NCBI GenBank assembly: GCA_963556065.3
Contig: CAUVYH020000009.1
Location: 1-64,000 of the forward strand
Source: JBAXTE01 sp963556065
Lineage (GTDB): Bacteria > Bacteroidota > Bacteroidia > Bacteroidales > WCHB1-69
Length of the DNA: 64,000 nucleotides
Reading direction: 5' to 3'
Shown: positions 33,699-47,600 of the stretch, in pieces
Layout of the letters: each line of letters starts with the position of its first letter
Position numbering within the stretch: position 1 is the first letter of the stretch
The notes under the pieces: generated by a model
Databases searched by the model: none
Told to the model about the DNA's origin: nothing
What the model saw: the letters and a program-made list of their open reading frames with translations, nothing else
Position numbers and translations under genes: made by a program

Positions 33699-34886
33699 AT
33701 GTATTCAAAATTTCAACAGCATTTAAACACGGAGTTGGAAGCGATAAAAGCCTCCGGAACTTTCAAAAATGAACGTATCATTGTTTCTCCCCAATATTCC
33801 AAGATTATATTGGATAATGGCAGTGAAGTCCTAAATTTTTGCGCAAACAATTATTTAGGATTATCTAACAATTCGGAATTGGTAGATGCTGCTATCCAAA
33901 CCTTAAAAGAACGTGCTTACGGAATGTCCTCCGTTCGCTTTATTTGTGGAACTACCGATTTGCATAAAACGCTGGAAAAAAAGATTGCAGAATTTTTTGG
34001 CACCGAAGATACCATTTTGTATGCAGCCTGTTTTGATGCAAACGGTGGTGTATTCGAGCCCCTTTTAAATGAGGAAGATGCTATTATTTCCGATTCACTA
34101 AATCACGCTTCGATTATTGATGGTGTGCGTTTGTGCAAAGCGCAACGATTCCGTTACAATAATGGCGACATGGCCGATTTGGAAGTTCAGTTGAAAGCAG
34201 CGGCTAACTGTCGTTTTAAACTCATCGCAACCGATGGCGTTTTTTCGATGGATGGCAATGTAGCTCCTGTTGATCAAATATTGGAACTAGCCAATAAATA
34301 TGATGCGATGGTTATGATTGACGAAAGCCACTCCGCAGGTGTTGTAGGGAAAACCGGTCATGGGGTTACCGAACTTTATAATTGCAAAGGTAAAGCAGAA
34401 ATCATTACCGGTACTTTAGGAAAAGCTTTTGGCGGTGCAGTGGGTGGATTTACAACGGGTAAAAAAGAAATTATTGACCTGTTGCGCCAACGTTCACGTC
34501 CATATCTGTTTTCGAACTCCTTACCCCCGATGGTTGTAGCCGCTGGTATTAAAACTTTCGATATGCTGAAATCCAGCAACGAATTACAAGATAAGCTGCA
34601 TTCAAACACCGATTATTTTATAGGAAAAATGAAATCGGCCGGGTTCGACATTAAACCGACCAAATCGGCAATTTGTGCAGTGATGTTATACGATGCCAAG
34701 TTAGCGGGTTCTATGGCTGAAAAATTATTGGCTGAAGGGATTTATGTAATCGGGTTCAGCTTTCCAGTAGTTCCTCGTGACCAGGCCCGGATTCGAGTAC
34801 AGATATCAGCTGCTCATAATGTTGAACAATTAGATAAAGCAGTGGCTGCTTTTGTAAAAATCGGCAAAGAATTAGGTGTAATATAA
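33699..34886 (+). CDS. kbl: Glycine C-acetyltransferase (2-amino-3-ketobutyrate CoA ligase)
   Basis: A 395-residue pyridoxal-phosphate enzyme of the alpha-oxoamine synthase group. It joins glycine and acetyl-CoA or, in threonine breakdown, splits 2-amino-3-oxobutyrate. Typical segments: NFCANNYLGLSNN, RFICGTTDLHKTLE, SDSLNHASIIDG (H136), TDGVFSMDGNVAP, IDESHSAG (D208) and the PLP-lysine site GTLGKAFGG (K242). The close match in length and in the FICGT segment points to Kbl rather than serine palmitoyltransferase or 8-amino-7-oxononanoate synthase. No threonine dehydrogenase gene is adjacent. It has its own full-consensus promoter and a two-way terminator. Confidence 0.93.
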   Translation: MYSKFQQHLNTELEAIKASGTFKNERIIVSPQYSKIILDNGSEVLNFCANNYLGLSNNSELVDAAIQTLKERAYGMSSVRFICGTTDLHKTLEKKIAEFFGTEDTILYAACFDANGGVFEPLLNEEDAIISDSLNHASIIDGVRLCKAQRFRYNNGDMADLEVQLKAAANCRFKLIATDGVFSMDGNVAPVDQILELANKYDAMVMIDESHSAGVVGKTGHGVTELYNCKGKAEIITGTLGKAFGGAVGGFTTGKKEIIDLLRQRSRPYLFSNSLPPMVVAAGIKTFDMLKSSNELQDKLHSNTDYFIGKMKSAGFDIKPTKSAICAVMLYDAKLAGSMAEKLLAEGIYVIGFSFPVVPRDQARIRVQISAAHNVEQLDKAVAAFVKIGKELGVI

Positions 34887-34904
34887 ATTCAGGATTTATA
34901 CAAT

Positions 34905-34940
34905 AAAAAAAGGCGGCCTGTTATGCAGGCCGCCTTTTTT
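34905..34940. terminator. Bidirectional rho-independent terminator
   Basis: AGGCGGCCTG (34911-34920) pairs with CAGGCCGCCT (34926-34935). An A-run precedes and a T-run follows, so it serves kbl and the convergent small gene ending at 34955. Confidence 0.9.
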
Positions 34941-34954
34941 AGCATAATGTTGAA

Positions 34955-35200
34955 TTATTGTGCTACAGGTGTAGTTGCTTCTGCTTTTTTAGTTGTTTTT
35001 GCTCCTTTTTTGTGTCCTTTTTTCTTTTGAGTTGTTTTGGCAGGAGTGGCGGCATTAGCAGTCTTGTCGTCTTTTTTTACTTCAGGTTTTTTTTGTTCCG
35101 TAGCAGGAGTTTTCTTAACTTCTGTTTTAGGTTTTTGAGCGTTTACAGCAATTGTTCCCATCATGAATACAAATGCTAATGACAATGCAACTTTTTTCAT
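34955..35200 (-). CDS. Small secreted Lys/Ala/Thr-rich protein
   Basis: An 81-residue protein with a Sec signal peptide (1-21, ending VNAQ). The mature 60 residues are of low complexity, made mainly of Lys, Ala, Thr and Pro (KKTPATEQKKPEVKKDD, TQKKKGHKKGAKTTKKAEA), with a strong positive charge and probably no fixed fold. Similar short cationic exported proteins are common in Bacteroidota and have no known function; binding to polyanions on the surface is a possibility. A TACTTTTG box is found upstream on the minus strand. It converges on kbl across a shared terminator. Confidence 0.7.
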   Translation of the reverse strand: MKKVALSLAFVFMMGTIAVNAQKPKTEVKKTPATEQKKPEVKKDDKTANAATPAKTTQKKKGHKKGAKTTKKAEATTPVAQ

Positions 35201-35238
35201 TTTTTTTAATTTAAAATTATTATGATTTTTAGAACGTG

Positions 35239-35246
35239 CAAAAGTA
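35239..35246 (-). promoter_or_regulatory. Putative -7 promoter element of the Lys-rich small protein gene
   Basis: On the minus strand this reads TACTTTTG (TAnnTTTG), 39 bp before the start codon at 35200. Confidence 0.45.
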
Positions 35247-35401
35247 TATTAGTTTAATCTACACCGAATGTTTATTTTGTTAAATAATGTTAATGTAATT
35301 TTTTTTATTTTTGACATGAATTACAAGTAGGTTGTTTAAAAAATGACGAAAAACTTAACAAGCTGTATATTAGAATATTTATAAAACGGCATTGAATCTT
35401 T

Positions 35402-35433
35402 TTTGTTTTTTTAATCCTATTTAGTTAGTTTTG
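35402..35433 (+). promoter_or_regulatory. Bacteroidota promoter of the giant adhesin gene
   Basis: A full match: TTTG at 35402-35405, 20-bp spacer, TAGTTTTG at 35426-35433. Transcription would begin near 35440 and leave a leader of about 250 nt before ATG 35691. Confidence 0.65.
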
Positions 35434-35530
35434 ACATTTATTTAACATGTGCGTTGATACTTAAGGAGGCACCATATAAAGCATAATCTTGTCTTAAAAT
35501 ATAGGTGCAAAAACAAATTAAAGGGTAAAT

Positions 35531-35642
35531 CAATATTCATTTTTAATTAATAAATTAAGATGAATATTGAATTGTTGTTTTGGGGATACCTTAAGGAATA
35601 GAATCAAGCCGAAAACATTGAAAGATTTATGGTTTTCAATGT
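35531..35642 (+). promoter_or_regulatory. Two hairpins in the leader of the giant adhesin mRNA
   Basis: CAATATTCAT (35531-35540) pairs with ATGAATATTG (35560-35569). ACATTGAAA (35615-35623) pairs with TTTCAATGT (35634-35642). Neither has a T-run, so they are not typical terminators. They may affect stability or bind a regulator. I see no known riboswitch. Confidence 0.35.
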
Positions 35643-35690
35643 TTAATAAATTGGCTAAAGGGAAAATATTGTAAACAAAAAGGGAACAGA

Positions 35691-38600
35691 ATGAAACTTA
35701 TAGGGAATTTTAAAGCGTATCCGCTATTATTGGCTTTAGCGGCAATTATTCTATTTCAAGTAAAAATTCAAGGGCAGAATGTTTCGAGCTACACATTTGC
35801 AGCGGTTAGTGGAACATATACTAATATTACGGGAACAACCATTCATGCGGCAGCTGTTGATGAAGCTTGTACGTCTGCAATTCCTATCGGATTTACGTTT
35901 AATTATTGTTGTAACAACTTCACGACGGTGTCTGTTTCGAGTAACGGCTGGCTTAGTTTTAATTCAACAACTTCATCTACATTAACTAATAACTTGACAA
36001 GCAACACTATAGGAAATGTTGTAGCCCCATTATGGGATGATGAGCAAGTTTATACAGGCGGAACAGTTTCTTATACGACAACAGGAACGTCTCCAAATAG
36101 AATTTTTACAGTACAATGGTCAACGATGGAATGGGATTACTCAGCTAGTGGTGATGTAATTTCATTTCAGGCAAAGCTATATGAAACCTCGAACAAAATT
36201 GAATTTATTTACAATCGTGGAGCTACAGCTGTAAGTTCCGGATCAGCTTCAATCGGATTAAGTGGTCCGAATAGTGGCGATTTCCTATCTCTTAATGGAG
36301 TAGGTGCTTCTCCTACAGCGAGTTCCTCAACAGAAACAACGACATTATCTGCCAAACCGGCTAACGGTCAAGTTTATCGTTGGACTCCACCAACAGTATG
36401 TTCCGGAACACCAGTGCCCGGCAACACGGTTGCTTCTGCAAATCCAGCCTGCTCTGGTGTTGCTTTTACGTTGTCAATGTCTGGAACCCTAAGCGGTTGC
36501 GGAATAACCTATCAGTGGCAATCTTCGCCAAATAATGCAACATGGACAAACATTTCTGGAGCAACTTCAGCCACATATTTGGCAACGCAAACAGTTTCAA
36601 CTTATTATCGTTGTTTGGTAACCTGTACAAACAGCGGGTTATCTGCAAGTTCTACATCATTGCAGGTTACGATGAACACCCCTTTAAATTGCTATTGTAC
36701 AAATACCAATACTACCAATACCACTTATTACATCAGTAGCTTTTCCACTACCGGTGGAACTACAAACATAACGAATAACTCTTCTGGTTTTTCTGCTAAT
36801 GGCTATGGAAATTTTACGGCAATGACGGTAACACAGCTTCAGAATGGTGTGATAAATTTTTCCATAACAGAGACAGGGGGTACCATGTATTTTGGGATCT
36901 GGGTTGATTGGAATAATGATGGAGATTTTACCGATACGGGAGAAAATGTATATATCAACAATAGTTCTTATAGTTCGAGTGTAACAGGAAGTTTTACGGT
37001 GCCACTCACGGCAACTCCTGGTAGTCATAGAATGAGGGTTGTGGGAAGCGAATCGGGTACAGTTGCCGTTTGTACAGGTACTGCTTATACCGAATGTGAA
37101 GACTACACGTTAATAGTAACAGCCTTGCCGGCTTGTTCGGGAACTCCAGTCGGAGGTACTCCTTCTGCTACCGCAACTTCCGGATGTTCGGGATATACTA
37201 GTGTGGTAAGTGTTACCGGTGCTTCTGTTGCTTCGGGATTGACCTATCAATGGGAATCATCTCCAACAGGAAGTGCTCCCTGGACGGCAATTGCAGGAGC
37301 TACAGGAGAGACGTATACGGCTACGGTTACGACAGGTTTATATTACAGAAGAGTTACAACATGCACGAGTAGTTCATTATCAGGGACTTCTTCTTCCATA
37401 AGTCTTACAGTGAATCCATATTTGAGTTGTTATTGTGCTTCAGCGGCAACAAGCACTAGTGATATGGATATCACAAATATCACATTCGGAACGATTAATA
37501 ATACATCTGCGACTGTATCATTAACGGGTTCTCAGGGAACAGCTACAGGAACAGCCGGTATGAATAGCATTTGGACTGCATCCACCGTGCCAGTTCCATC
37601 TGTACAACAAGGAGCAACAGTATCATTTTCGGTTACAATTGGAGGCACAGCTTATAGTCATCGTGTTGACGTATATTTTGATTTTAACCATGATGGAGAT
37701 TTTACGGATGCAGGAGAATCTTTTGCTGTATTTGCCTATGCAAACCCTACTTTGCCAAATACAACTACATACAGCATAACTATACCGATTTCTGCAACAA
37801 TAGGGAATACTGTTATGCGTGTGGTCTGTGTTGAATCGTCTTCATCGTCTCCTTGTGGAACATATACTTGGGGAGAAACTGAAGATTATATGGTTAACAT
37901 CACCGCTGCGCCGGCTTGTTCGGGAACCCCCACAGGTGGAACCGCAACCGCAACCGTTACCAGTGGTTGTATTAACTACACATCTGTATTAACCGTAACC
38001 GGAGGTACTGTTGCCTCCGGACTTACTTATCAGTGGGAATCATCGCCCACAGGAAGTGCTCCTTGGACTCCGATCGCTGGTGCCACAGGCCCTACATATA
38101 CAGCAACAGCGACAGGAAATTTATATTATAGAAGAGTGGTTACTTGTACAAGTTCTGCGGGGACAGCAAACTCATCCAGCATTCTATTATCAGTTACAGC
38201 TCCTTCCAATGATGAATGTGTAAATGCAATATTGATAAATCCGGATGCTACATGTACAGGTGCTGCAATTGTAAATGGAACCATTGCTTGTGCCTCAAAT
38301 TCTGGGGTAACAGCTCCAACGGGAACGGCTGATGACGATGTTTGGTTTAAATTTGTTGCAGAGGCTACAACTCAATATATTACTATTGGAAATACGGGTG
38401 GCTCCGATTTAGTTACTCAACTTTTTACTGGAAGTTGTGGGGCTTTGGTTAGTGCTGCTTATTACGATGCAGATCCTTCAAATCAGATATGGACTGGTCT
38501 AACGGTTGGGCAGACTTATTATATTCGGGTATATTCTTATGGTTCAACAGCAATTGCAGGGACAAGTGCAGCTTTTACATTGTGCGTCACAAATCCACCT

Positions 38601-41600
38601 ACTTGTCCTGCTGGACTAGGAACAGGAGTTATTAATATCGGCTCATTACCTTATTCCGTGACCGGTCAAACAACTTGTGGAATGGTAGATGACATAACAA
38701 GTTCAAATGTTCCTGTTATTGGGAATTCAAGTTATTATACCGGTGAAGATAAAGTCTATATATTTACACCCGCAACTTCCGGATCTATTACGATAACACT
38801 AACTTCAACAGGGACATATACAGGTCTTATGTTATATGACGGATGTCCATTTTCAGGAACGGCTGTTAGTTATATGCAAAGTTCAACAGGAAATAAAAGC
38901 TATTGTACTTCTGTTATTGCCGGTCATACATACTATTTGGTTATAGATTCATACGATTCTCCAGATTGTAATCCTTTTGATCTGTCAATCTCATCGGTGA
39001 GTGCCGGTTTAGTGAATGATGATCCTTGTGGCGCAATCTCTTTAACGGTTGGCACAACATGTAGCTATACCACATATAATAACAACTGTGCTACAGCTTC
39101 AGCAGGAGTGCCCGCACCAGGATGTGGCTCATATAATGGTGGCGATGTTTGGTTCCAAGTTACAGTTCCGGCATCAGGACACTTGGTTTTTGATACTCAG
39201 GCAGGGACTATTACAGATGCGGATATTGCTATTTATAGCGGAACGTGTAGTGCCTTGACATTGTTGCAATGTGATGCGACTCATAGTTCTAATGCAAACA
39301 TGGGGAGAATAGACAGAAATGGATTAACACCCGGTTCAACTATTTGGATAAGAGTATGGGAAAATGGCGGTGATGTAAATGGGACATTCGGGCTTTGTGT
39401 TTATGAAGTATTACCTCCTCCTGATATTCCAATTACAACATCAACGATTAGTACTTGTAGCGGAACATTTGTTGATGATGGCGGAAGTGCTGGAAATTAC
39501 ACCAATAACCAACACCGGGTAATGACAATTTGTTCCGGTGTTGCAGGACAACAAATCCGATTTAATTTCACCCAATTTATGTTGGAAAACAACATGGATA
39601 TCCTTGCGGTTTATGATGGAAATTCAACGGCATCTTTCTTAATGGGGCAATATACAGGAGCAGTAGGGCCTCAAATTATTACTTCGTCTAGTGGATGCTT
39701 AACTTTCGAGTTCTCTTCAAATTCGTCTGTAACAAATACAGGTTGGTCGGCTGTTATCTCTTGCGTTGATTCTGCAACTACCAATTGTATTTCATCAGCT
39801 CCATTTTGTACAGATATGCCGGCCTATAGTTTTCCTGCCGGAGTCGGTTCGGGTGTTGCTTCTGATATTACCACAGGAGGAACCAACATAGGATGTTTAA
39901 GTACTACCCCTAATCCTGCTTGGTATTACATGCAAGTGAGTACGCCTGGCGATATTAACATTTACATTTCAAGTGCTGATGCCGGGGGTAGTTCACATGA
40001 TGTTGATTTTGCCCTATGGGGACCATTTTCAACCATTGCGGAAACTTGTGGTTCACTATTGGCAGATTGCGGTGGATGTTCAAGTCACCATCCTGAAACA
40101 GCTACTCCTGCAGACTTGGGTGGATACCCCGTTGGAAATATGTATGATTGTAGTTATAATGCTGCTGCAACGGAATGGGCTCATATTCGCAATGCAGTGG
40201 CTGGTCAATGGTATTTATTATTGATTACCAATTATGCAAATATTGCTAGTAATATTACTTTCCAATCGCAAAGTAGCACTGGTGCCACTAATTGTAATGT
40301 AGTAAATCCAGTAGTAAATAATAATGGACCAATTTGTTATGGTGATACATTAAAATTATATTGCAATACTGTTGCAGGAGCCACTTATGCTTGGACCGGA
40401 CCTAATGGGTTCACTTCATCTTTACAAAATCCTGTTATTCCTAATGCGACAACAGCTAATGCTGGGGATTACACCTGTATTATCACGGTAGGAGGAGTCG
40501 CACAAACACCGGCGACAACAACGGTTGTAGTTAATGCTCAACCAACAATTACCGTGAATAGTCCAACTATTTGCTCAGGACAAAGCACAAATTTAACGGC
40601 TAGTGGAGGATCTACTTATTTATGGAGTACAGGATCTACGTCAAATCCAATTACTATATCTCCAACGGCTAACTCCTCATATACTGTTACGGGGACTGAT
40701 GCGAATGGATGCACAAACACAGCGGTCTCAGTAGTTACAGTTAATTCTGGTGTTACTGCTACAGCTAGTAATAATAGTCCTATTTGTGAGGGAACTGTGT
40801 TAAATTTAACTTCAACTCCCGACGGAGGTACTAATTATAGTTGGAGTGGTCCGAATAGCTTTTCAAGTGCTGTTCAAAATCCAACGATTACTAATGTTAC
40901 TGCTGCTGCAAGTGGAACATATACTGTAACCGTTACTTTAACTGGTGGTTGCACGGGAACTGCACAAACAACGGTTACCGTTAATTCTCTTCCAACTATT
41001 TCGTGTCCGGGCACATATAATGTCGTTGCTTGCAATGGGTCCATTCCAGCTGGAGCAAATACTACTGCTAATTTTATTACATTAGGCGGAAGTACTACAG
41101 GCACAACAATCTCATATTCTGATGGAACTCCTTCTCTGGTCGGTTGCACTGAAACTACAACCAGAACTTATACTGCAACGTTAAATAGTTGCACAAATAG
41201 TTGCACACAAAATTTGACCAGAACTTTAGATAATATTCCTCCAACAGCAAATGCGTTACCGGCACTCGGTCCTTATAATTGTTATACAGACATTCCTGCT
41301 GCAAATATTAATGATGTTACCGGTGAAACGGACAACTGCGGCGGAGCTGTAACTGTTACATTTGTTTCTGATGGCGCTAATCCAGGGTGTTCTGGAACAG
41401 TAATTCGTTCTTACAGATTAACTGATGCTTGTGGAAACACAGCACTAATTAATCAAAATATTATAATTAATTATGCGGGCGGACTGACGCCACCGGCCAG
41501 CACGACGGCAACGGTAGCCTGTCCGGCCAACGCGACCGATCCGGGAGCCCCGGCGAGCATCACCGATGCTTGTGGAAGGACTTTGACTCCAGTTCTCGTG

Positions 41601-44600
41601 GGTTCCGTCTCCACCCCAAGTCCGATCACGTGCAACGGCACTGTGGTGTGGACCTACCGGTACACGGCCTGCGACGGCACTACAGCCGACTGGACACATA
41701 CCTATACGGTCACGATGGCGGGCGGGCTGACGCCACCGGCCAACACGACGGCAACGGTAGCCTGTCCGGCCAATGCAACCGATCCGGGGGCTCCGGCGAG
41801 CATCACGGATGCCTGTGGAAGAAGCTTAACTCCGGTATTGGTCGGCTCAACAGCAACTCCGGATCCGATCACGTGCAACGGCACTGTGGTGTGGACGTAT
41901 AGATACACGGCCTGCGACGGGACTACGGCAGATTGGACGCACACCTATACGGTCACGATGGCAGGCGGACTGACACCCCCGGCCAACACGACGGCAACGG
42001 TGAACTGTCCGGCCAACGCGACCGATCCTGGCGCTCCGGCAACCATCACCGATGCGTGTGGAAGGACTTTGACTCCAGTTCTCGTGGGTTCCGTCTCCAC
42101 CCCAAGTCCGATCACGTGCAACGGCACTGTGGTTTGGACATATAGATACACGGCTTGCGACGGGACGACGGCTGACTGGACACATACCTATACGGTGACG
42201 ATGGCAGGCGGACTGACACCCCCGGCCAACACGACGGCAACGGTGAACTGTCCGGCCAACGCGACCGATCCTGGCGCTCCGGCAACCATCACCGATGCGT
42301 GTGGAAGGACTTTGACTCCGGTTCTCGTGGGTTCCGTCTCCACCCCAAGTCCGATCACGTGCAACGGCACTGTGGTGTGGACGTATAGATACACGGCTTG
42401 CGACGGGATCACCGCCGACTGGACGCATACCTACACGGTGACGATGTCGGGCGGACTGACACCCCCGGCCAACACGACGGCAACGGTGAACTGTCCTGCC
42501 AACGCGACCGATCCGGGTGTTCCGGCAACCATCACCGATGCGTGTGGAAGGACTTTGACTCCGGTTCTCGTGGGTTCCGTCTCCACCCCAAGTCCGATCA
42601 CGTGCAACGGCACTGTGGTGTGGACCTACCGGTACACGGCCTGCGACGGCACTACGGCAGATTGGACGCACACCTATACGGTCACGATGGCGGGCGGGCT
42701 GACGCCACCGGCCAACACGACGGCAACGGTAGCCTGTCCGGCCAATGCAACCGATCCGGGCGCTCCGGCAACCATCACCGATGCGTGTGGAAGGACTTTG
42801 ACTCCAGTATTGATCGGCTCCGTCTCCACCCCAAGTCCGATCACGTGCAACGGCACTGTGGTTTGGACATATAGATACACGGCTTGCGACGGGACGACGG
42901 CTGACTGGACACATACCTATACGGTCACGATGGCGGGCGGACTGACACCCCCGGCCAACACGACGGCAACGGTGAACTGTCCGGCCAACGCGACCGATCC
43001 GGGGGCTCCGGCGAGCATCACGGATGCCTGTGGAAGAAGCTTAACTCCGGTATTGGTCGGCTCAACAGCAACTCCGGATCCGATCACGTGCAACGGCACT
43101 GTGGTGTGGACCTACCGGTACACGGCCTGCGACGGCACTACAGCCGACTGGACACATACCTATACGGTCACGATGGCGGGCGGGCTGACGCCACCGGCCA
43201 ACACGACGGCAACGGTAGCCTGTCCGGCCAATGCAACCGATCCGGGCGCTCCGGCAACCATCACCGATGCGTGTGGAAGGACTTTGACTCCAGTATTGAT
43301 CGGCTCCGTCTCCACCCCAAGTCCGATCACGTGCAACGGCACTGTGGTTTGGACATATAGATACACGGCTTGCGACGGGACGACGGCTGACTGGACACAT
43401 ACCTATACGGTCACGATGGCGGGCGGACTGACACCCCCGGCCAACACGACGGCAACGGTGAACTGTCCGGCCAACGCGACCGATCCGGGGGCTCCGGCGA
43501 GCATCACGGATGCCTGTGGAAGAAGCTTAACTCCGGTATTGGTCGGCTCAACAGCAACTCCGGATCCGATCACGTGCAACGGCACTGTGGTGTGGACCTA
43601 CCGGTACACGGCCTGCGACGGCACTACAGCCGACTGGACACATACCTATACGGTCACGATGGCGGGCGGGCTGACGCCACCGGCCAACACGACGGCAACG
43701 GTAGCCTGTCCGGCCAATGCAACCGATCCGGGCGCTCCGGCAACCATCACCGATGCGTGTGGAAGGACTTTGACTCCAGTATTGATCGGCTCCGTCTCCA
43801 CCCCAAGTCCGATCACGTGCAACGGCACTGTGGTGTGGACCTACCGGTACACGGCCTGCGACGGCACTACAGCCGACTGGACACATACCTATACGGTCAC
43901 GATGGCGGGCGGGCTGACGCCACCGGCCAACACGACGGCAACGGTAGCCTGTCCGGCCAATGCAACCGATCCGGGCGCTCCGGCAACCATCACCGATGCG
44001 TGTGGAAGGACTTTGACTCCAGTATTGATCGGCTCCGTCTCCACCCCAAGTCCGATCACGTGCAACGGCACTGTGGTGTGGACCTACCGGTACACGGCCT
44101 GCGACGGGACGACGGCTGACTGGACCCATACCTATACGGTGACGATGGCGGGCGGGCTGACACCCCCGGCCAACACGACGGCAACGGTAAGCTGTCCGGC
44201 CAACGCGACCGATCCGGGCGCTCCGGCGAGCATCACGGATGCCTGTGGAAGAAGCTTAACTCCGGTATTGGTCGGCTCAACAGCAACTCCGGATCCGATC
44301 ACGTGCAACGGCACTGTGGTGTGGACCTACCGGTACACGGCCTGCGACGGCACTACAGCCGACTGGACACATACCTATACGGTCACGATGGCGGGCGGGC
44401 TGACGCCACCGGCCAACACGACGGCAACGGTAGCCTGTCCGGCCAATGCAACCGATCCGGGCGCTCCGGCAACCATCACCGATGCGTGTGGAAGGACTTT
44501 GACTCCAGTATTGATCGGCTCCGTCTCCACCCCAAGTCCGATCACGTGCAACGGCACTGTGGTGTGGACGTATAGATACACGGCTTGCGACGGGACGACG

Positions 44601-47600
44601 GCTGACTGGACACATACCTATACGGTCACGATGGCGGGCGGGCTGACACCCCCGGCCAACACGACGGCAACGGTGAACTGTCCGGCCAACGCGACCGATC
44701 CGGGGGCTCCGGCGAGCATCACGGATGCCTGTGGAAGAAGCTTAACTCCGGTATTGGTCGGCTCAACAGCAACTCCGGATCCGATCACGTGCAACGGCAC
44801 TGTGGTGTGGACCTACCGGTATACGGCCTGCGACGGGACGACGGCTGACTGGACACATACCTATACGGTCACCATGGCGGGCGGACTGACGCCACCGGCC
44901 AACACGACGGCAACGGTGAACTGTCCTGCCAACGCGACCGATCCGGGTGTTCCGGCAACCATCACCGATGCGTGTGGAAGGACTTTGACTCCGGTTCTCG
45001 TGGGTTCCGTCTCCACCCCAAGTCCGATCACGTGCAACGGCACTGTGGTCTGGACCTACCGGTATACGGCTTGTGACGGGACGACGGCTGACTGGACCCA
45101 TACCTATACGGTGACGATGGCGGGCGGACTGACGCCACCGGCCAACACGACGGCAACGGTGAACTGTCCGGCCAACGCGACCGATCCGGGTGTTCCGGCA
45201 ACCATCACCGATGCGTGTGGAAGGACTTTGACTCCGATTCTCGTGGGTTCCGTCTCCACCCCAAGTCCGATCACGTGCAACGGCACTGTGGTTTGGACAT
45301 ATAGATACACGGCTTGCGACGGGACGACGGCTGACTGGACACATACCTATACGGTCACGATGGCGGGCGGACTGACACCCCCGGCCAACACGACGGCAAC
45401 GGTGAACTGTCCGGCCAACGCGACCGATCCGGGGGCTCCGGCGAGCATCACGGATGCCTGTGGAAGAAGCTTAACTCCGGTATTGGTCGGCTCAACAGCA
45501 ACTCCGGATCCGATCACGTGCAACGGCACTGTGGTGTGGACCTACCGGTACACGGCCTGCGACGGCACTACAGCCGACTGGACACATACCTATACGGTCA
45601 CGATGGCGGGCGGGCTGACGCCACCGGCCAACACGACGGCAACGGTAGCCTGTCCGGCCAATGCAACCGATCCGGGCGCTCCGGCAACCATCACCGATGC
45701 GTGTGGAAGGACTTTGACTCCAGTATTGATCGGCTCCGTCTCCACCCCAAGTCCGATCACGTGCAACGGCACTGTGGTTTGGACATATAGATACACGGCT
45801 TGCGACGGGACGACGGCTGACTGGACACATACCTATACGGTCACGATGGCGGGCGGACTGACACCCCCGGCCAACACGACGGCAACGGTGAACTGTCCGG
45901 CCAACGCGACCGATCCGGGGGCTCCGGCGAGCATCACGGATGCCTGTGGAAGAAGCTTAACTCCGGTATTGGTCGGCTCAACAGCAACTCCGGATCCGAT
46001 CACGTGCAACGGCACTGTGGTGTGGACCTACCGGTACACGGCCTGCGACGGCACTACAGCCGACTGGACACATACCTATACGGTCACGATGGCGGGCGGG
46101 CTGACGCCACCGGCCAACACGACGGCAACGGTAGCCTGTCCGGCCAATGCAACCGATCCGGGCGCTCCGGCAACCATCACCGATGCGTGTGGAAGGACTT
46201 TGACTCCAGTATTGATCGGCTCCGTCTCCACCCCAAGTCCGATCACGTGCAACGGCACTGTGGTGTGGACGTATAGATACACGGCTTGCGACGGGACGAC
46301 GGCTGACTGGACACATACCTATACGGTGACGATGGCAGGCGGACTGACACCCCCGGCCAACACGACGGCAACGGTAAGCTGTCCGGCCAACGCGACCGAT
46401 CCGGGGGCTCCGGCGAGCATCACGGATGCGTGCGGCAGGACACTGATCCCTGTATTGGTCGGCTCAACAGCAACTCCGGATCCGATCACGTGCAACGGCA
46501 CTGTGGTGTGGACCTACCGGTACACGGCCTGCGACGGCACTACAGCCGACTGGACACATACCTATACGGTCACGATGGCGGGCGGGCTGACGCCACCGGC
46601 CAACACGACGGCAACGGTAGCCTGTCCTGCCAACGCGACCGATCCGGGTGTTCCGGCAACCATCACCGATGCGTGTGGAAGGACCTTGACTCCGATTCTC
46701 GTGGGTTCCGTCTCCACCCCAAGTCCGATCACGTGCAACGGCACTGTGGTGTGGACCTACAGATATACGGCTTGCGACGGGACGACCGCCGACTGGACAC
46801 ATACCTATACGGTGACGATGTCGGGCGGGCTGACACCCCCGGCCAACACGACGGCAACGGTGGACTGTCCGGCCAATGCAACCGATCCGGGCGCTCCGGC
46901 AACCATTACCGATGCGTGTGGAAGGACTTTGACTCCAGTTCTCGTGGGTTCCGTCTCCACCCCAAGTCCGATCACGTGCAACGGCACTGTGGTGTGGACC
47001 TACCGGTACACGGCCTGCGACGGCACTACGGCGGACTGGACCCATACCTATACCGTCACCATGGCGGGCGGGCTGACGCCACCGGCCAACACGACGGCAA
47101 CGGTAGCCTGTCCGGCCAATGCCACCGATCCGGGTGCCCCGGCAACCATCACGGATGCGTGTGGAAGGACATTGACTCCAGTTCTCGTGGGTTCCGTCTC
47201 CACCCCAAGTCCGATCACGTGCAACGGCACTGTGGTGTGGACCTACCGGTACACGGCCTGCGACGGCACTACAGCCGACTGGACCCATACCTACACGGTC
47301 ACGATGTCGGGCGGGCTGACGCCACCGGCCAACATGACGGCAACGGTGAACTGTCCGGCCAATGCCACCGATCCGGGTGCCCCGGCAACCATCACCGATG
47401 CGTGTGGAAGGACTTTGACTCCGGTTCTCGTGGGTTCCGTCTCCACCCCAAGTCCGATCACGTGCAACGGCACTGTGGTCTGGACCTACCGGTATACGGC
47501 CTGTGACGGGACGACGGCTGACTGGACCCATACCTATACGGTGACGATGGCGGGCGGGCTGACACCCCCGGCCAACACGACGGCAACGGTAAGCTGTCCG

